Of a stretch of DNA of 64,000 bases, positions 24,646 to 36,764 are shown one piece after another. How positions within the stretch are numbered: position 1 is the first letter of the stretch; each line of letters opens with the position of its first letter. The stretch covers positions 1-64,000 of the forward strand of contig CAJQUW010007850.1 in assembly GCA_907163375.1 (NCBI GenBank), given 5' to 3'. The notes beneath the pieces are model-generated. The model saw only the letters and a program-made list of their open reading frames with translations. It made no database searches and was not told the DNA's origin. Source of the DNA: Prostheceraeus crozeri (taxonomy: Eukaryota; Platyhelminthes; Polycladida; Euryleptidae). A program made the position numbers and the translations under genes.

Positions 24646-24779
24646 GTCTTGTCTTGGCTGACGCGGTGACACTAGAGAATCACGTGATATGGATCAATTT
24701 GGTATCTCTCTACTGAAAACATTTGTAACAAGATTGTCTTGTCTGACCAACAACGAGATAGTAAATTGATTAAATACTT

Positions 24780-24838
24780 CAGTGGACAAGGTGCTTGACT
24801 TTCTGGTGAGGGTTCTCCAGTTCGAATCCGCAACAATT
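24780..24838 (+). other. tRNA-like relic (possible SINE head)
   Basis: GTGGACAAGGTGCTTGACT resembles a tRNA D-arm region, and AGTTCGAATCC is a good B box, with roughly tRNA spacing. The T stem does not pair, so this is not a working tRNA gene. It lies just before the LINE remnant. Confidence 0.4.
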
Positions 24839-24867
24839 AAATCTGTTGATAATTATTTTTGACAAAG

Positions 24868-26580
24868 ATGAGTCAATGCGAAATCAGATCGAATTCCTCC
24901 TGTGCAGCGGGTGAATCGCTTTCTCTAACAAGTATTCGTGTGATTATCTATGAATCTAAGCAGGAGGTTCTCGATTCCATCCAGGTTGTAAACAATGAAT
25001 TTGAACTTTTAAGAAACGAAATTCGATCAATAAATTCTCAATTAGCGCTATTGATTCTGTTCGAAAAGAACAAGATAACCAGGACAAGGAGATATCTGAA
25101 TTAAAAGGTTCTCTTGAAGACATGGAATCAGTGTGGCCATGAATTTCCCTCTCAAGAACATTCTTAATGAGATTGTGGATCGGGAGAATTGTCGTGAAAA
25201 CGTTATCATTCACGGTTTACCCGAGAAAGTCGATGGTACGCTGGCGCAACGTGAAAGTCACGACAAGGACTTGGTTCTTCCTATGTCCCGCCAAATGTGT
25301 CTAGAAAATCTTAAAGTTGGGAAGATTTTTAGATGTGGCAGAGTTACTGTCGGGAAGGTAGACCTTTTTAACACACTTTCCATGATCGGTTTTGCATTAG
25401 GAAATCAAAAGAATTGAAGAACTCAACCCAGTTTAAGGGTTCTTATGTGAGCAACGATCTAACGAGGCAACAGAAGCAAGAACAATATTTATTACGACAA
25501 GAATTAAGACGTCAGCGCGCAACTGGTATGGATGTGGTCATTTATCACGGTCAGATTCGTTCACGAGACTCCCTGAAAATCATTTTAAGACCGATTTTAC
25601 TTGTTGAAACATATCCATCTATTTTGCACGTTCCATTTTTATATAAATGAGATGAGTTGCGTGTTTTAGTGGATCGCTTCTCTCCTGGACTCATAAGGCA
25701 TGACTGAAACTTGATTTTTAGAACGCCAACAATTTTTAGAACGAGCTTCACTTGCGTCAACAGAGTCACTCTGCCGTTAAGAGGATCTTCGCCACTGGAC
25801 CAGATATGGATATCTGAAGCGTTACAAGACAAGTACCCTTGCTTTGTTGAGGTTGCCCCTTTGTCATCCTCAGGCCATAATTGCGTCCTTTTGACTCCAT
25901 CAGTGACCCCAGAGAATGATGAACTTGTACTGAAGACTGTTTTTTACCTCCGACAAAGTAGCATATACAACTTTTTATCTCACTTAACAGAGGCTGATTT
26001 TCATAAATTATATAGCGCAACCAAGGTCAATGATAAATGCTTGGCATTTTATGAGTTGCTTTTTAGATGCTCTGAGTGCGATTCCTCGACATGAGATCAT
26101 CATCACTAAGAGAGACAGACCCCGGTTGACAGCGATTTTAAGGAAACTTATTCGGAAGATAAAAAGACAGATGGGAAGCATGCCGTGTGAAGAATTGGTC
26201 GAAATTTAATCACCTCAAGAGAAAATTCAGCTTGAAATTTTCAAAGCTAAGAAGATGTGGAGCGAGAAAAAATTATGCAGAAAGACAAGGACATGTGGAA
26301 CGTAGTTCAGGAATTTCAGGGCAAAGGCAATGCGACATCGTCTCCTTCGCCAGAAAAAGACCCCGAATTGACTAAAGTTTTAATTCATCTATCAGATGTA
26401 CTCAAGCAGTGCTTTAATGAAGCAGTAGGTGAAGACATCTCGATGATTGATAACGAATCATGGCATCCCGAATTATTCTCGCGCGACGTTCATAAACTGC
26501 TCAAGAGTTTGAAGTTCAAACAGGCTGTGCAGGCTATAATGCTACGCCTGACGACACGAAATTCAAACCCATACATCTAA
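24868..26580 (+). pseudogene. LINE remnant: ORF1 plus fragments of ORF2 (endonuclease C-terminus and linker)
   Basis: The first part is ORF1-like: a helical stretch (DNQDKEISELKGSLEDMES) and then ENCRENVIIHGLPE. Further on comes VSNDLTRQQKQEQYLLRQEL followed by RRQRATGMDVVIYHGQI, the order seen in RNA-binding ORF1 proteins of invertebrate LINEs. From about 25770 the frame switches to the end of an apurinic-type endonuclease (SSPLDQIWISEAL, then APLSSSGHNCVLLTPS). The linker to the reverse transcriptase follows (ITKRDRPRLTAILRKLI and EREKIMQKDKDMWNVVQEF). Most of the endonuclease and all of the reverse transcriptase are missing, and several stops and shifts interrupt the frames. It is a dead LINE with a large internal deletion; the clade is not resolved. 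Confidence 0.7.
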
Positions 26581-26584
26581 AACA

Positions 26585-27019
26585 AAAGTGAAAATTAAGT
26601 AACCCATTTAGAATATCTTATTTAATCCAAAGCAACAGATCACTGGTGGGGAAGACTCTAGCTGAAACAAATTACAAAGTAATTCGAATTGAAATTAAGA
26701 TTTCAGTGACAAAGGGCTTAAGACCGGTTGCTGGTTTAATCAGGGACTGCTTATTAATCTGACCTAGACACCGTTTCTGTGACAAGGCCCGCTGTTGAAA
26801 ATCCACTTTCCTGTAGTGGAAGTGGCTGGGGTAGCAACATTGACATGTACTGCTCTGCTATGATTGTAGTATGAACAGCGCACTCGTCCCCCCACCAGAC
26901 TGAGGGTTCGCACAGGAGGTGGATGCTCCTCGCAGTTCGGCCAAGTATTGATCAGTTGCATGCATACATGTGCTGGTCTTCAGCCGACATAGCTGTATAA
27001 CTGCATTAACAGAACGCTG
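26585..27019. other. non-coding interval
   Basis: Nothing recognised apart from sequence that leads into the inverted-repeat element starting at 27020. Confidence 0.4.
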
Positions 27020-27777
27020 CACTAGGTGACATGCCACGCGTGATTCACGCGTAATTACGAAACACCCCAAACATCCGTGGTTAAGGACATTCTATTCTTC
27101 TACCCGCGTACATACGCGCTGCACTCAGAATCAGAAATCACTTGATCTGATGCTGTTAAAACATGGGAAATGTTTATGAACACGCGCGGACGAGCGTTTA
27201 TAGTTTGTGCGTCGTCTACGGTTGTTTGCGCTGCCGCTTGAACCACGGATGAACCGCTAAGCATGTTTTGTCTTCCCTGAACATGAAATTGAGGTCCTAT
27301 CACATTGTTTAGCCTCTGATACATGCAGACACATGAGACGCAAAGTCTATATAACAGGACTGCCAACTATACTAACTTATACAGCAGATGTTGCAGCAAT
27401 GTCCCGCATAGACACGGATGTTTAGGGTCATGTGTAATTACGCGTGATTGAGCGTGGCATGTCACCTAGTGCAGCAACGTAGGTGACTATCAAAATCGTT
27501 TAACCATCGCAATGAAAGGATACGTCCCATTTTGCAGAAGATGTTGCAGCAATGTCCCGCATAACCACGGATGTTTAGGGTCATGTGTAATTACGCGTGA
27601 TTGAGCGTGGCATGTCACCTAGTGCAGCAACGTAGGTGACTATCAAAATCGTTTAACCATCGCAATGAAAGGATACGTCCCATTTTGCAGAAGATGTTGC
27701 AGCAATGTCCCGCATAACCACGGATGTTTAGGGTCATGTGTAATTACGCGTGATTGAGCGTGGCATGTCACCTAGTG
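27020..27777. mobile_element. inverted-repeat element with internal 153-bp tandem repeat
   Basis: CACTAGGTGACATGCCACGC at 27020-27039 is exactly inverted at 27758-27777. The inverted identity continues inward through a GCGTAATTACNC-CAAACATCCGTGGTTA region. The right half contains about 2.6 near-identical copies of a 153-bp unit (phase AGATGTTGCAGCAATGTCCC at 27386, 27539 and 27692). The end CACTAG recalls CACTA-like termini, but I could not define a target duplication. It has no coding frame. Confidence 0.7.
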
Positions 27778-27846
27778 TGTTTACTTACCACTTATCTTCG
27801 TGGACTAGATAGATAACTTTTCTAAATGAACTAGAACAGGCTAAGC

Positions 27847-28626
27847 CATAGAGTAGGGATATATAGGTAGAGTGTCGACTCAAAAAAGTATATGTATACA
27901 GTGAACATTTTTATATCAAAAGATTCAGTTTTTTGCGGAGATCACGTTCCCGTGGTCCAAAAAATAATTTGAGCAGTTTTGAAAAATTCAAAATTTGCCA
28001 ATTTATATACTACCGAGATGACTTCGCGTTGTAAGTAACTTACTAAGTAGTATGAAACAAGTTGGATATCAAAAGGAATGAATATTTGCTAATAACCATC
28101 CTAACTAAGCGGAAATCAAGCTGATTATCAAGGGAATTTCATGTTCCGTACTATAATGGAAGTCTTCATGAAAAAGTCCCGATCTCACTCGTGCTTTCTT
28201 GGCTGAAATTTCAAGTTTTTAATTCAATTTTCACCAACTTGATTTTATGATTCACTAAATTCATGCTTCATTTCTTGAATGTGAATAATGATGTGGACCC
28301 AATTACATATTTCAAAGCTAATTGAAATCATTGTCTTTGAATCTAGATTTTGCCATGCCAGTGGCAGCTGTTGCCTGATCACGCTTAAGAAGATTCTCTT
28401 GAGGTTGAGCATGAAAGCAATAGCGCATGTCATCGAGTTGCCAATTTAACAAACATTACCTCACCAAGGCTGTCATGACACGGAGGATCTGTAAAAATAA
28501 TATCATTTCCTTCTGCTTTATGCTATCATGATCAGTCAATTCCGTAGTAATTTTTTCAAAACTGCATGCGCATATCTCACATTTGGAGGCAATTCGACTG
28601 TATCTCCTTTGAAGTGTATACACATT
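27847..28626 (+). mobile_element. F1 copy 2, right end missing
   Basis: It opens CATAGAGTAGGGATATATAG like copy 1 and stays alignable to the GTGTATACACATT word near 28620. The last roughly 50 bp with the terminal repeat are absent, and unrelated sequence follows. Confidence 0.8.
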
Positions 28627-28797
28627 TTATCATTTCATGACTCATCACATCAATGTTATGTATATTTGTACCATACAAGAAGCTATTGCACTGCAACGTC
28701 ATAGCAAAGATGTCTATGAATAGTGTGACAAAGAATTCTTTTTCATAGTATTCATAGATCTTCCTGGTCATAACTCTCACATCCAATCAGACTGTCT

Positions 28798-29506
28798 CTA
28801 CAGAGTTGATCACAAAGAATGGACCACCGAAATTTCACTGAAATTCAATCGATTCTCATGTCTTTCAATCGTGTCGCACATCAACGTACACAAAAGTACA
28901 CAAACGCAATGTAATGTGAACGAAGGTTCAAAACAAAACAATTAGCGAAAGAATGTCTTTCTTCTCTCATAGCAGCAGCCGATTGTTTACTTCCATAGTT
29001 TGTGTTCTTTTGCGGAAATGAGAAAAAAATTGAAGAAGTTTGGAAAACTGTAGAATTTATGTGAATATAACTTACATGTTCGAATTCTTTACAACGCAAG
29101 GATTCTGAAGATAACAAGCAGCAACATTTTTGATGAAAAAGTGAATTTCAACCAAAAATAGGTCATGATATCACTAAATTATTCTAGAAGTTCGCCAATT
29201 TTGATGAACAGAATGTCAAAAGAGAGCTCAGAAAATGCTCGTTCTCCCCGTGCCTAATTCCTTATCATGCTCACATTTTCTCTTGTAGAAAAATTGCGAT
29301 TTGAAAATTGAACGATTTTCATATTTTGAGCACTGCTCAAGAGATACAGTAACAGATGCAAGTCTATCGTAGCTCATTTCAAAGATGAGAATGCAAGCTC
29401 TCGAATGATGTATGACACTTTGATGTGCGACACGATTGGAGGGCATGAGAATCGATTGAATTTTATTGAAATTTAGGTGGTCCGTTCTTTATGATCAGCT
29501 CTGTAG
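28798..29506. mobile_element. 709-bp foldback element, family F3
   Basis: The left end CTACAGAGTTGATCACAAAG is inverted at the right end ending ATCAGCTCTGTAG. Inside both arms is the shared block AATTCAATCGATTCTCATG (about 28850, and inverted at 29450), with CAATCGTGTCGCACATCAA on its inner side. A second, partial copy starts near 46004. No coding capacity was seen. Confidence 0.7.
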
Positions 29507-29679
29507 TTAGACATTTTTCAACTTCTGGGTTTCGACAACTACATTCACATTCCATAATAGTCTTTGACATTTCATCCTTCTCATCGTGTTGCATGTTCAT
29601 GTACGTGTTTAACCACAGAATTAGATAGGTCGTCTCTTCTTCTGTTTGACTAGAAAGGAACGGACATAATACCATAGCA

Positions 29680-30060
29680 ATCGAACAATGAACAGTCAGT
29701 TCAACATTAAACACGCCAAATTGTGCGAAGTTTCATTGAATTATCAACCGGATCACACAGACGACGTCAAGTTCTACAGAGAAGTTTGTGAACATTTTTT
29801 CGTGCGCCTGCTAACTTTTTTTAATAATCATCGGAGGGCCCAACATTATCGAGAAAACGTAAGCGCAATAATCTGAATTCTTCCAATCTGAAGGAATCAT
29901 GGCGATCGGAGCATTTTGGAGGAATTCAGAGCAATGCGCAAGCGACGCACGACTATTTTTCCTATCTATGTAATTTCTTTTTGCAAACTTAGCAAGTTCC
30001 TGCATATGCCATCGTTTTGAGTCAGTCTGCACTTCTGGCAAAGTGACACGGTTAGACAAT
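29680..30060 (-). repeat. R1 dispersed repeat, inverted copy
   Basis: In reverse complement this matches 49885-50345, sharing GCACATGCAGGAACTT-like, GATTGCTCTGAATTC-like and ATAATGTTGGGCCCTCCGAT segments. It extends further than copy 1, into the AACTGACTGTTCATTGTTCG end. Confidence 0.7.
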
Positions 30061-30064
30061 ATAA

Positions 30065-31415
30065 TTCTGTGTGTTTGACTGTTACCATTTACGCTTGATA
30101 TTTCATTATAGATTTCATCATACAGTTTATCAGCCTATATCTATGACTTTGAACACACAACACGTAACACGTAGGTGATGTGATGCGGTCATAATTGTCA
30201 AAACACGAACACGAACAACAAGACTTAGGACGACAAGTGTCGTGTTCGTGTCACGAACGCAGATCTCTATTGTCTGCGTAGGAGTCAAAGTTCTTTTCAT
30301 TGCAATTGTCTCAAACGTTGAAAGGGAGAATGAGAAAACAGTCAGATTTCTCCTCATCATCCAATTTTTATTGCGAAGTCATCTTGCATAAAAAATCGCA
30401 CGATTTGATCTCGGTCAATCAGGAAACGCGCGATTGATTCCGACGCACGATTTATCCATCGGATTCGATTAACTGCACCCGCTACTGGAGTCAATTACAA
30501 ATAAAGGCATAAAGTTATATAAGTTACACAAAGTTTAGCCGCAAGTTACATCCACGCAGCGCATGCATAGTGACGACAATTTCTCTAAAGTTAATTCTTT
30601 GCAGATCAAAAAAGCTGGCAAGAGTCAACCTAAAATGAAGGCAGGTTCGTTTCGGCGGCTGGTTTCCATTTTTATTTCATGCGTGGCCCAACAAATCTAG
30701 TTCGAGAAAAAACAATGTCATATTGTAGACATCATAGCTATTGAATTGTATTGTCAAAAGTATTCCTTGAAGCAAAGTTGCACAGCAAACAGCACCGATG
30801 AAAGCGGGTGACCGCGTCAGCGTTCAAATATGGTGAATTTTCGCTGCTTTTATCAATTTCTACAGTACCATACCCGTAGTCATTTATTTCATCGTACTTC
30901 ATAAAGGATGACCACTTGGGCCAATTGTAGTCTGTGACATCTAGCAATTACTCATGATTATTAAGACTATTTATATGATTAAGCTTGTCAAGTTTAGTAA
31001 GCCATGTGCCACATTCCTGTCCCACCTGATTCAACATGCAACTCAAGTATGTAGAAACAAAGATTTCGGGTTACCGGGTAACACAACCGTGACCCGGTTC
31101 CGTCGCTAGAACTATAAAGTACTGCTTTCCTCATCAAAGGACGAATTTTCGAATAAATTTCTCTGTACAGACTACTTTGTAAATTAAAAGACTTGGTTAT
31201 TGAACATTAGGGTTCAAAATCCAGATCTTCAGTGTAATTAGCATGATAAAATAACTTCCCAGGATTCTCTATAGCCTATGTCTTCCGGGAAATTCGGCAC
31301 TTAAAAATAATCGGAAAATTCCGGAACAGAATTTCTCGGGACTGTGTGTCATGGTTGTAGGTAGTCGTTGCAGAACTCCCAAAGCCTGCTGGTCTTCATC
31401 TCATCTCAATGCATA
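30065..31415. other. non-coding interval with a CACGAACACGA hairpin
   Basis: A short inverted repeat (ACACGAACACGA and TCGTGTTCGTGT) lies at about 30205-30258. No gene was recognised. Confidence 0.4.
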
Positions 31416-31417
31416 TA

Positions 31418-31874
31418 GTTCGGCAGCCAGAACGAGTTTCTGCAGGGAACGAGGCCGAAAGTGAGACTTTTACAGAATGATGTACACCCTATGCATACTA
31501 TGAATCGGCACGTCTGCCGAGTTCTAGTGAGAACAAAATTATTTACCAAAAATAAATGAAAATTTAAAAAAATATTTATTAAATATTATTTATTATTTAC
31601 CAAAAATAAATTAATTACCAAAAATTATGACTCTGGGCTCAGTACTTTTCGTTTAATCAGAGAAAACATATAACATTTCATTATAGACAAAAAATGCGAT
31701 CTGAGTCCTATTGGATTTATTTGTGTTTTTCTTTGATCCTGTCTGACAAGAAGAGGAACTCACTAGAACTCGGCAGACGTGCCGATTCGTGGTAGGCATA
31801 GGGTGTACATCATTCTGTGAAAGTCTCACTTTCGGCCTCGTTCGCCCTGCAGAAACTCGTTCTGGCTGCCGGAC
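31418..31874. mobile_element. F2 foldback element, shortened copy
   Basis: The left arm starts GTTCGGCAGCCAGAACGAG, and the right arm ends with its inverse CTGGCTGCCGGAC. Both arms carry the blocks GAACGAGGCCGAAAGTGAGA and GGCACGTCTGCCGAGTTCTA in opposite orientation. The left arm is shorter than in the full copy at 53172-53898, and an AT-rich run of TATTTATTA type sits between the arms. Confidence 0.75.
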
Positions 31875-32159
31875 AATAACATACAGCGAATCATTCATCA
31901 GCATCTTAAATGAGACCGCGGACTTCCTCGAGATTGTGTTTCAGCCGAAAACGCAACTGTCGGGCGAAAAGCTCTTAGCGAATGCATTCTCGCTTCGATT
32001 TTAGTGTACTTATTATTCTTATTTCCCTTTGAAATGATGGCTATTTCAGAAGTGCCTCATTTTCAATAACACTTCTGAAGAAGTATTTTATATATATGGT
32101 GTAAATCGCAGAATTAAATATTTTGTTTATCTGCTTCGGTTTGGTAGAAGTGTGATTTA

Positions 32160-32440
32160 TTCAAAATCCCGGGCACATCGCGGAATTTACTAAGTGGGCA
32201 AAAAGGAATTCCTAATACCTTCAAAGGATAGGAAAAAAATGCGTCGACTTGCGGATTATTGTGAATCCCAGCAAAGTGCTTCGATTGCCACAATTCCTTC
32301 AGATTCGAAGAATTTAGATCACTGCGCACAAGTTTTCTCCATAGTGTTGACCTTTCCGATAATCATTGAAAAAATAGCAGGCGCACGAAAATTAGTTCAC
32401 CTCATGATTTCATGATCCTCTTCTCCGCATTCCTTTAAAG
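32160..32440 (+). repeat. R1 dispersed repeat, copy 2
   Basis: It is alignable with 10640-10900 from AAGTGGGCAAAAAGGAATTC through AGCAGGCGCACGAAAATTAG. R2 does not follow directly but reappears at 35010, after an F1 copy and other sequence. This fits a later interruption of an R1-R2 unit. Confidence 0.7.
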
Positions 32441-32635
32441 ATTTAAACTGTGGGAGGCTTCTTGAAGAATTTATGTGCCCCTCATTTGCCGAGAGGAAAT
32501 TAATAGTACTAGTTTTCTGATTACATTTTCCGATCAGGAACTAGCAGGGGGAGAGTAATGCAATTTAAAATGCATGAAAATGAACACTTCTGAAAGTTAA
32601 GCAATTGCAATTACATCTCAATTGCATGGCTAAAA

Positions 32636-32724
32636 ATGCAATTGATTACATTACAAATTACAGTAATTGTAATTGCAATTGAGTAGCTGTAATCGCAATT
32701 GCAATTACAATTACAATTACAACA
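32636..32724. repeat. degenerate hexanucleotide microsatellite (AATTGC/AATTAC)
   Basis: Runs of ATTGCAATTACAATTACA-type hexamers fill this span, interrupted by a few substitutions. Confidence 0.85.
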
Positions 32725-32867
32725 CAGTCTGAGTGCAAAGCAATGATGAAGTAAAGAACGAATATTTGTGTAGAATGCAGATTGAAAAAAAACATTCAGT
32801 AAATTGTAGTCGCATGTACTGTATATTAAAAGCAAACATTCTATGATTGCCACAGCATGGAACTGAC

Positions 32868-33683
32868 CATAGAGTAAGTATATAGTAGGTAGAGTGTCGA
32901 CTGAAACAAGTATCTGTATAAAATGGAAATTTTTATATCAAAAGATTCAGTTTTTGAGGAGATCACGTTCCCGCGTTCCAAAAAATTATTTGAGCAGTTT
33001 TTAAAAAGCTAAATTTTTGTCAATTTAAATACTACTGACATGGAGTCATTTTATAAGTAGTATGAAGCAAGATGGATATCAAAAGGAATGAATATTTGCT
33101 AACAAGCATCTTAATTAAGCAGAAATTGAGCTGATGATCTAGGAAATTTCATGAACTGCATTATAATGCAAGTCCTTGCAAGTCATCAAGGAAGCGTTGA
33201 GATCTTATAAGAGCTTCTTGGCTGAAATGTCATGTATTAATTCAATTTTCATCGGCATGATTTTATGATTCATAAGGTGTCATCTCTTGAATCTGAACAG
33301 CGATGTGGACCCATTTACATCTTTTAAGGTTATTTATGATCAACTTCCTTGGTGATGATGTTTTGTTTGTTCCTCATTCAGTGGCAGTTTGTGATATGAT
33401 CTCGCTTAATAAATAATCTTGTAATAAATCTGAGCTTTTAATAATGGCAACCCATCGAACTGCTAATTTAACAAACTATATTACCTTTTCAAGTTTTCAT
33501 GACATGGAGGATTTGTGGAATACTATCCTTTATTCAGTCAAATTCATTTACATTTCTCCAAAACTGTAAAAATTTGTATACCTCACATGTGCTACTAGAT
33601 CTCGATTCATATTCATTTGATGAATCGAAACTGTATACACATTGGGGATTTAATAAATACTAAGTTACTACTCTACCTAATAT
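32868..33683 (+). mobile_element. F1 copy 3, lacks the last 12 bp
   Basis: It opens CATAGAGTAAGTATATAGTA and is alignable to the end word CTCTACCTAATAT. The expected terminal ACCTACTCTATG is replaced by unrelated sequence starting GACGCTGTTGC. The break falls in the same AT-rich terminal word that is interrupted in copies 4 and 5. Confidence 0.8.
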
Positions 33684-33689
33684 GACGCT

Positions 33690-35005
33690 GTTGCTTGTGA
33701 CAGGTCCCAAAATCTTTTTTTCTAAAATAAGTTGCTTGTATCAACAACAATCATTTCTTGTGCAGTATGACATAGCAGTTTGCAATGCAACTTGACCGAA
33801 CTGCGATGCAAATATGAAAGTTTGTTATAAGACACTGCTACGCAACCTATTGGGAGTGTTTACGTGCACTTTGCTTCAATATTCATTATTATATAATTAT
33901 ATTATGATAGTTATATTCCAAGTATGACACGTCTTGTAAATAGCAACTTTTCTGTTTGATTCAAACATACGTCCACTGTAATTTTTGTAGTTTGTCAGTC
34001 TCTACAGTGTTTTCACTTTCGTGTTATTTTACTTTGTGACTTTCCTACTTTTGTGGGTGTGAAATGTACGACTTTGTGTAGTGCCTCACGATTTTCATTA
34101 CTGAGACACTTAGAAATAAACGACATTGCTATTATTATGGTTTAATAGGTAGGCCTATTATATAATTTAGAATTATGAGTTTGCTGAGATGTGGGTTGTT
34201 CATCAATTAAAATTCTGCCGGCAGAAAATTAAATCGATTTAATTATTCTGCCGGCCGAATTTTGGTTAATGAGCAACCCCTTGATAAAATTTGAGATAGA
34301 GTTATCACTAGACTGGCGAGCTTTAGGGCCATGTTCATAGAGGCCATTATTAATGTTTTTATTAGTCAAATACCTTTTTGTGCTCATTGTGTCATTTAAA
34401 GATAAGGTGATTGGTCTTACTAATGTGAAACTTTTTGCGCAAATGCAAGTGAACTTGTAAACTTCCAAGCGGTCAGAATACGAGCTTTCTATGGTAATAG
34501 AAAGCGAAGCTGAGATGAAGGCTGTTTTATACTTTCTAAGTTTCATGTAATCAGAACAGATGTTATGGTAAGACCAGGTTTGCTAATTAGGAAAACCTCA
34601 CTGCTTTATTAGTCTGTTTACTTTTCTGTCACAAATATCTCAAAACTTAGGCACCTAGCATCAAGATGAGCTCCCAAGTTTCTAGCTCGTCACCTCGAAC
34701 TCTGTTTCATTACTTGTCAGTCCTTGAAATGTCTGTGGCACGAAGCGTTGGCCATTTTTATTTGCATAAAACATAAACGTTTGCTTTACCTGGCCAAATG
34801 TGCTGGACAAAGGAGCAGCATTATTGATATTTTCTCTTGAAATTGGAATATGGCGATCATATACACCCTTTTGTTCCTGGCCATAATCTAGAAAATAACA
34901 TAACTTCCACAGGAATTTAGAATTTATTGAATAAAACTGTACTCTTCATCTTTCTGATGCTGATAAGTCTCAGATTATCCCTACTTTAAAGTTCTAGGCC
35001 CAGTC
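33690..35005. other. non-coding interval with a CCGGCAGAAAATTAAAT hairpin
   Basis: Near 34215-34253 CCGGCAGAAAATTAAAT is followed by a close inverse ending ATTCTGCCGG. A 105-residue minus-strand frame at 34229-34546 overlaps the hairpin and shows no known motif. A TAGGCCTA octamer lies at 34150. Confidence 0.4.
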
Positions 35006-35009
35006 ATTG

Positions 35010-35262
35010 AATGTTAGCCAGACATCGATGTGTGTTTTGGTGTGTGCGAAGTGATATCACAGCACGCACGCATCTCTCACTGGCTCTGGTGTCCCCTGCT
35101 GACAGCTTATTGTTTGCCATTTCCAATAGCAAGCGATACACGAATTATCCATTCGAGAAGGAGCAAGTTGTGTAATTCTGTGATGTGCCATTACGATGTT
35201 AGGGCTAGATACGATCCTTCCATTCTAGAAACCGAAGCGCGCGCAGATGAATCTAATTCTGT
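35010..35262 (+). repeat. R2 dispersed repeat, copy 2
   Basis: It matches 10915-11182 along its length, including GTGTGCGAAGTGATATCACA and CGAGAAGGAGCAAGTTGTGT. Confidence 0.75.
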
Positions 35263-35365
35263 GGTATAAATAGTATTTTAAGTCAATCTGGAAATATCCA
35301 ATTGCTCCACTTGATTGATGAAGAAAGAGGCTTGACAACAAAGTGGTTGAACCACCACGTCCGAC

Positions 35366-35545
35366 CGGCAGCACGAGTTTCTGCAGAGAAAGAGGCTGGA
35401 AGCTGGACTTTCGGAGAGTGCAGTACACCCCATCCATGGCTGCTACGAATCTGCGGGTCTGTCGAGTTCTTATGCGACAGGATAAAAAATACAACATATG
35501 TAAATCCAAGTGGATGCGGATTGAGGATTTTGAAACCTTCTTTCA
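35366..35545. mobile_element. F2 half-copy, diverged
   Basis: The sequence from CCGGCAGCACGAGTTTCTGC through a GTCGAGTTCTTATGCGACAG region matches one arm of the F2 foldback element. The second arm is absent. Confidence 0.6.
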
Positions 35546-35597
35546 CCTTTTTTTAAATTTATAATCCCTCACTCTGTAAGAATGAAATATTTACACC

Positions 35598-36460
35598 CAT
35601 AGAGAAAGTATATTAGGTAAAGTGGTAACTGCGCATTTATTAAATCCTCAATGTGTATATAATTTCGATTTTATTAAATAAATTGGAGGGGTGTGAAGTT
35701 GGTGTTGCTACCAAATGTGAGACATGTAAATTTTTGCAGTTTATTACACAATACCACGGAATTGACTGATCATGATAGCAATGCAGAAGGAATGATGACA
35801 TTTTACAGATCCTCCGTGTCATCACAGCCTTGGTGAAATTATGTTTGTTGAATTAGCAACTCGATGACCTGCTATTGCTTTCATGCTCAACCTCAAGAGA
35901 ATCTTCTTAAGCGTGATCAGGCAACAGCTGCCACTGGCATGGTAAAATCACAGATTCAAAGACAATGATTTCAATTAACTTGAAAGATGTAAATGGGTCC
36001 ACATCTCCGTTCAGATTCAAGAAATGAAACATGAATTTAGTGAATTACAAATTCATGCCGATGAAAATTGAATTAAAAAAAATGACATTTCAGCTAAGAA
36101 TGCGCGAATAAGATCTCAACTTTTTCATGAAGACTTCCATTATAGTGCGGTTCATGAAATTCCTTTGACAATCAGCTTAACTTCTGCTCAGTTAGGATGC
36201 CTATTAGGAAAAAGCCTCCATTCCCAATAGTCGGATATCATACTACTTATAAAAGGTGTTTCTGTGTCCGTAGCATAAAAATTTGAAAATTTTAGCTTTT
36301 TGAAAATTGCTCAAATAATTTTTTGGACCACGGGAACGTAATCTCCGCAAAAAAACTGAATCTTTCCATATGATATTCATATATCATATGTATTCATGTT
36401 TTTTCACTGTATACAGATATTTTTTTGAGTCGGCACTCTACCTACAGATACTTACTATAT
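35598..36460 (-). mobile_element. F1 copy 4, inverted, tip interrupted
   Basis: It opens CATAGAGAAAGTATATTAGG in the orientation opposite to copy 1 and ends CAGATACTTACTATAT, where the next 4-kb inverted-repeat unit begins. If that unit is skipped with a two-base AT overlap, the tip reads CTTACTATATG, one base off the F1 end. The flanks become TTTACACC and TTTGCACT, six of eight bases alike, as expected of an old 8-bp duplication. Confidence 0.75.
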
Positions 36461-36764
36461 CCCTGTGGTAAAGGCGACTTCGGGCCAACGTCGGTCCATC
36501 GTCGGTCAGCAAATTTTGGTCGGCTGTTGGTTGGCTACTGGTCGGCCAAAAATATTGTGTTGGCTCATGGTTGGCAATGGTCGGTTTACTGTCGGCCAAA
36601 ATTTTATGTGGGTGGATTTTAGTCGAATTTTAGTTGGCCAAGGTCGGCCGGAAATGCTGTGTTGGCACATAGTCGGCCAATGTCGGCATATGGTCAACCA
36701 ATTATCTATGGTTGGATTGTGTCCGTATTTCAATTGACCATGGTCGGACTAGAGTATTGTTGGC

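Noticed and set aside
24780-24838. functional tRNA gene
   Set aside because: The B box is good, but the T stem and acceptor do not pair, so only a tRNA-derived relic is called.
27386-27775. centromeric or long satellite array
   Set aside because: Only about 2.6 units are present and they are bounded by exact inverted ends, so it is treated as one element.
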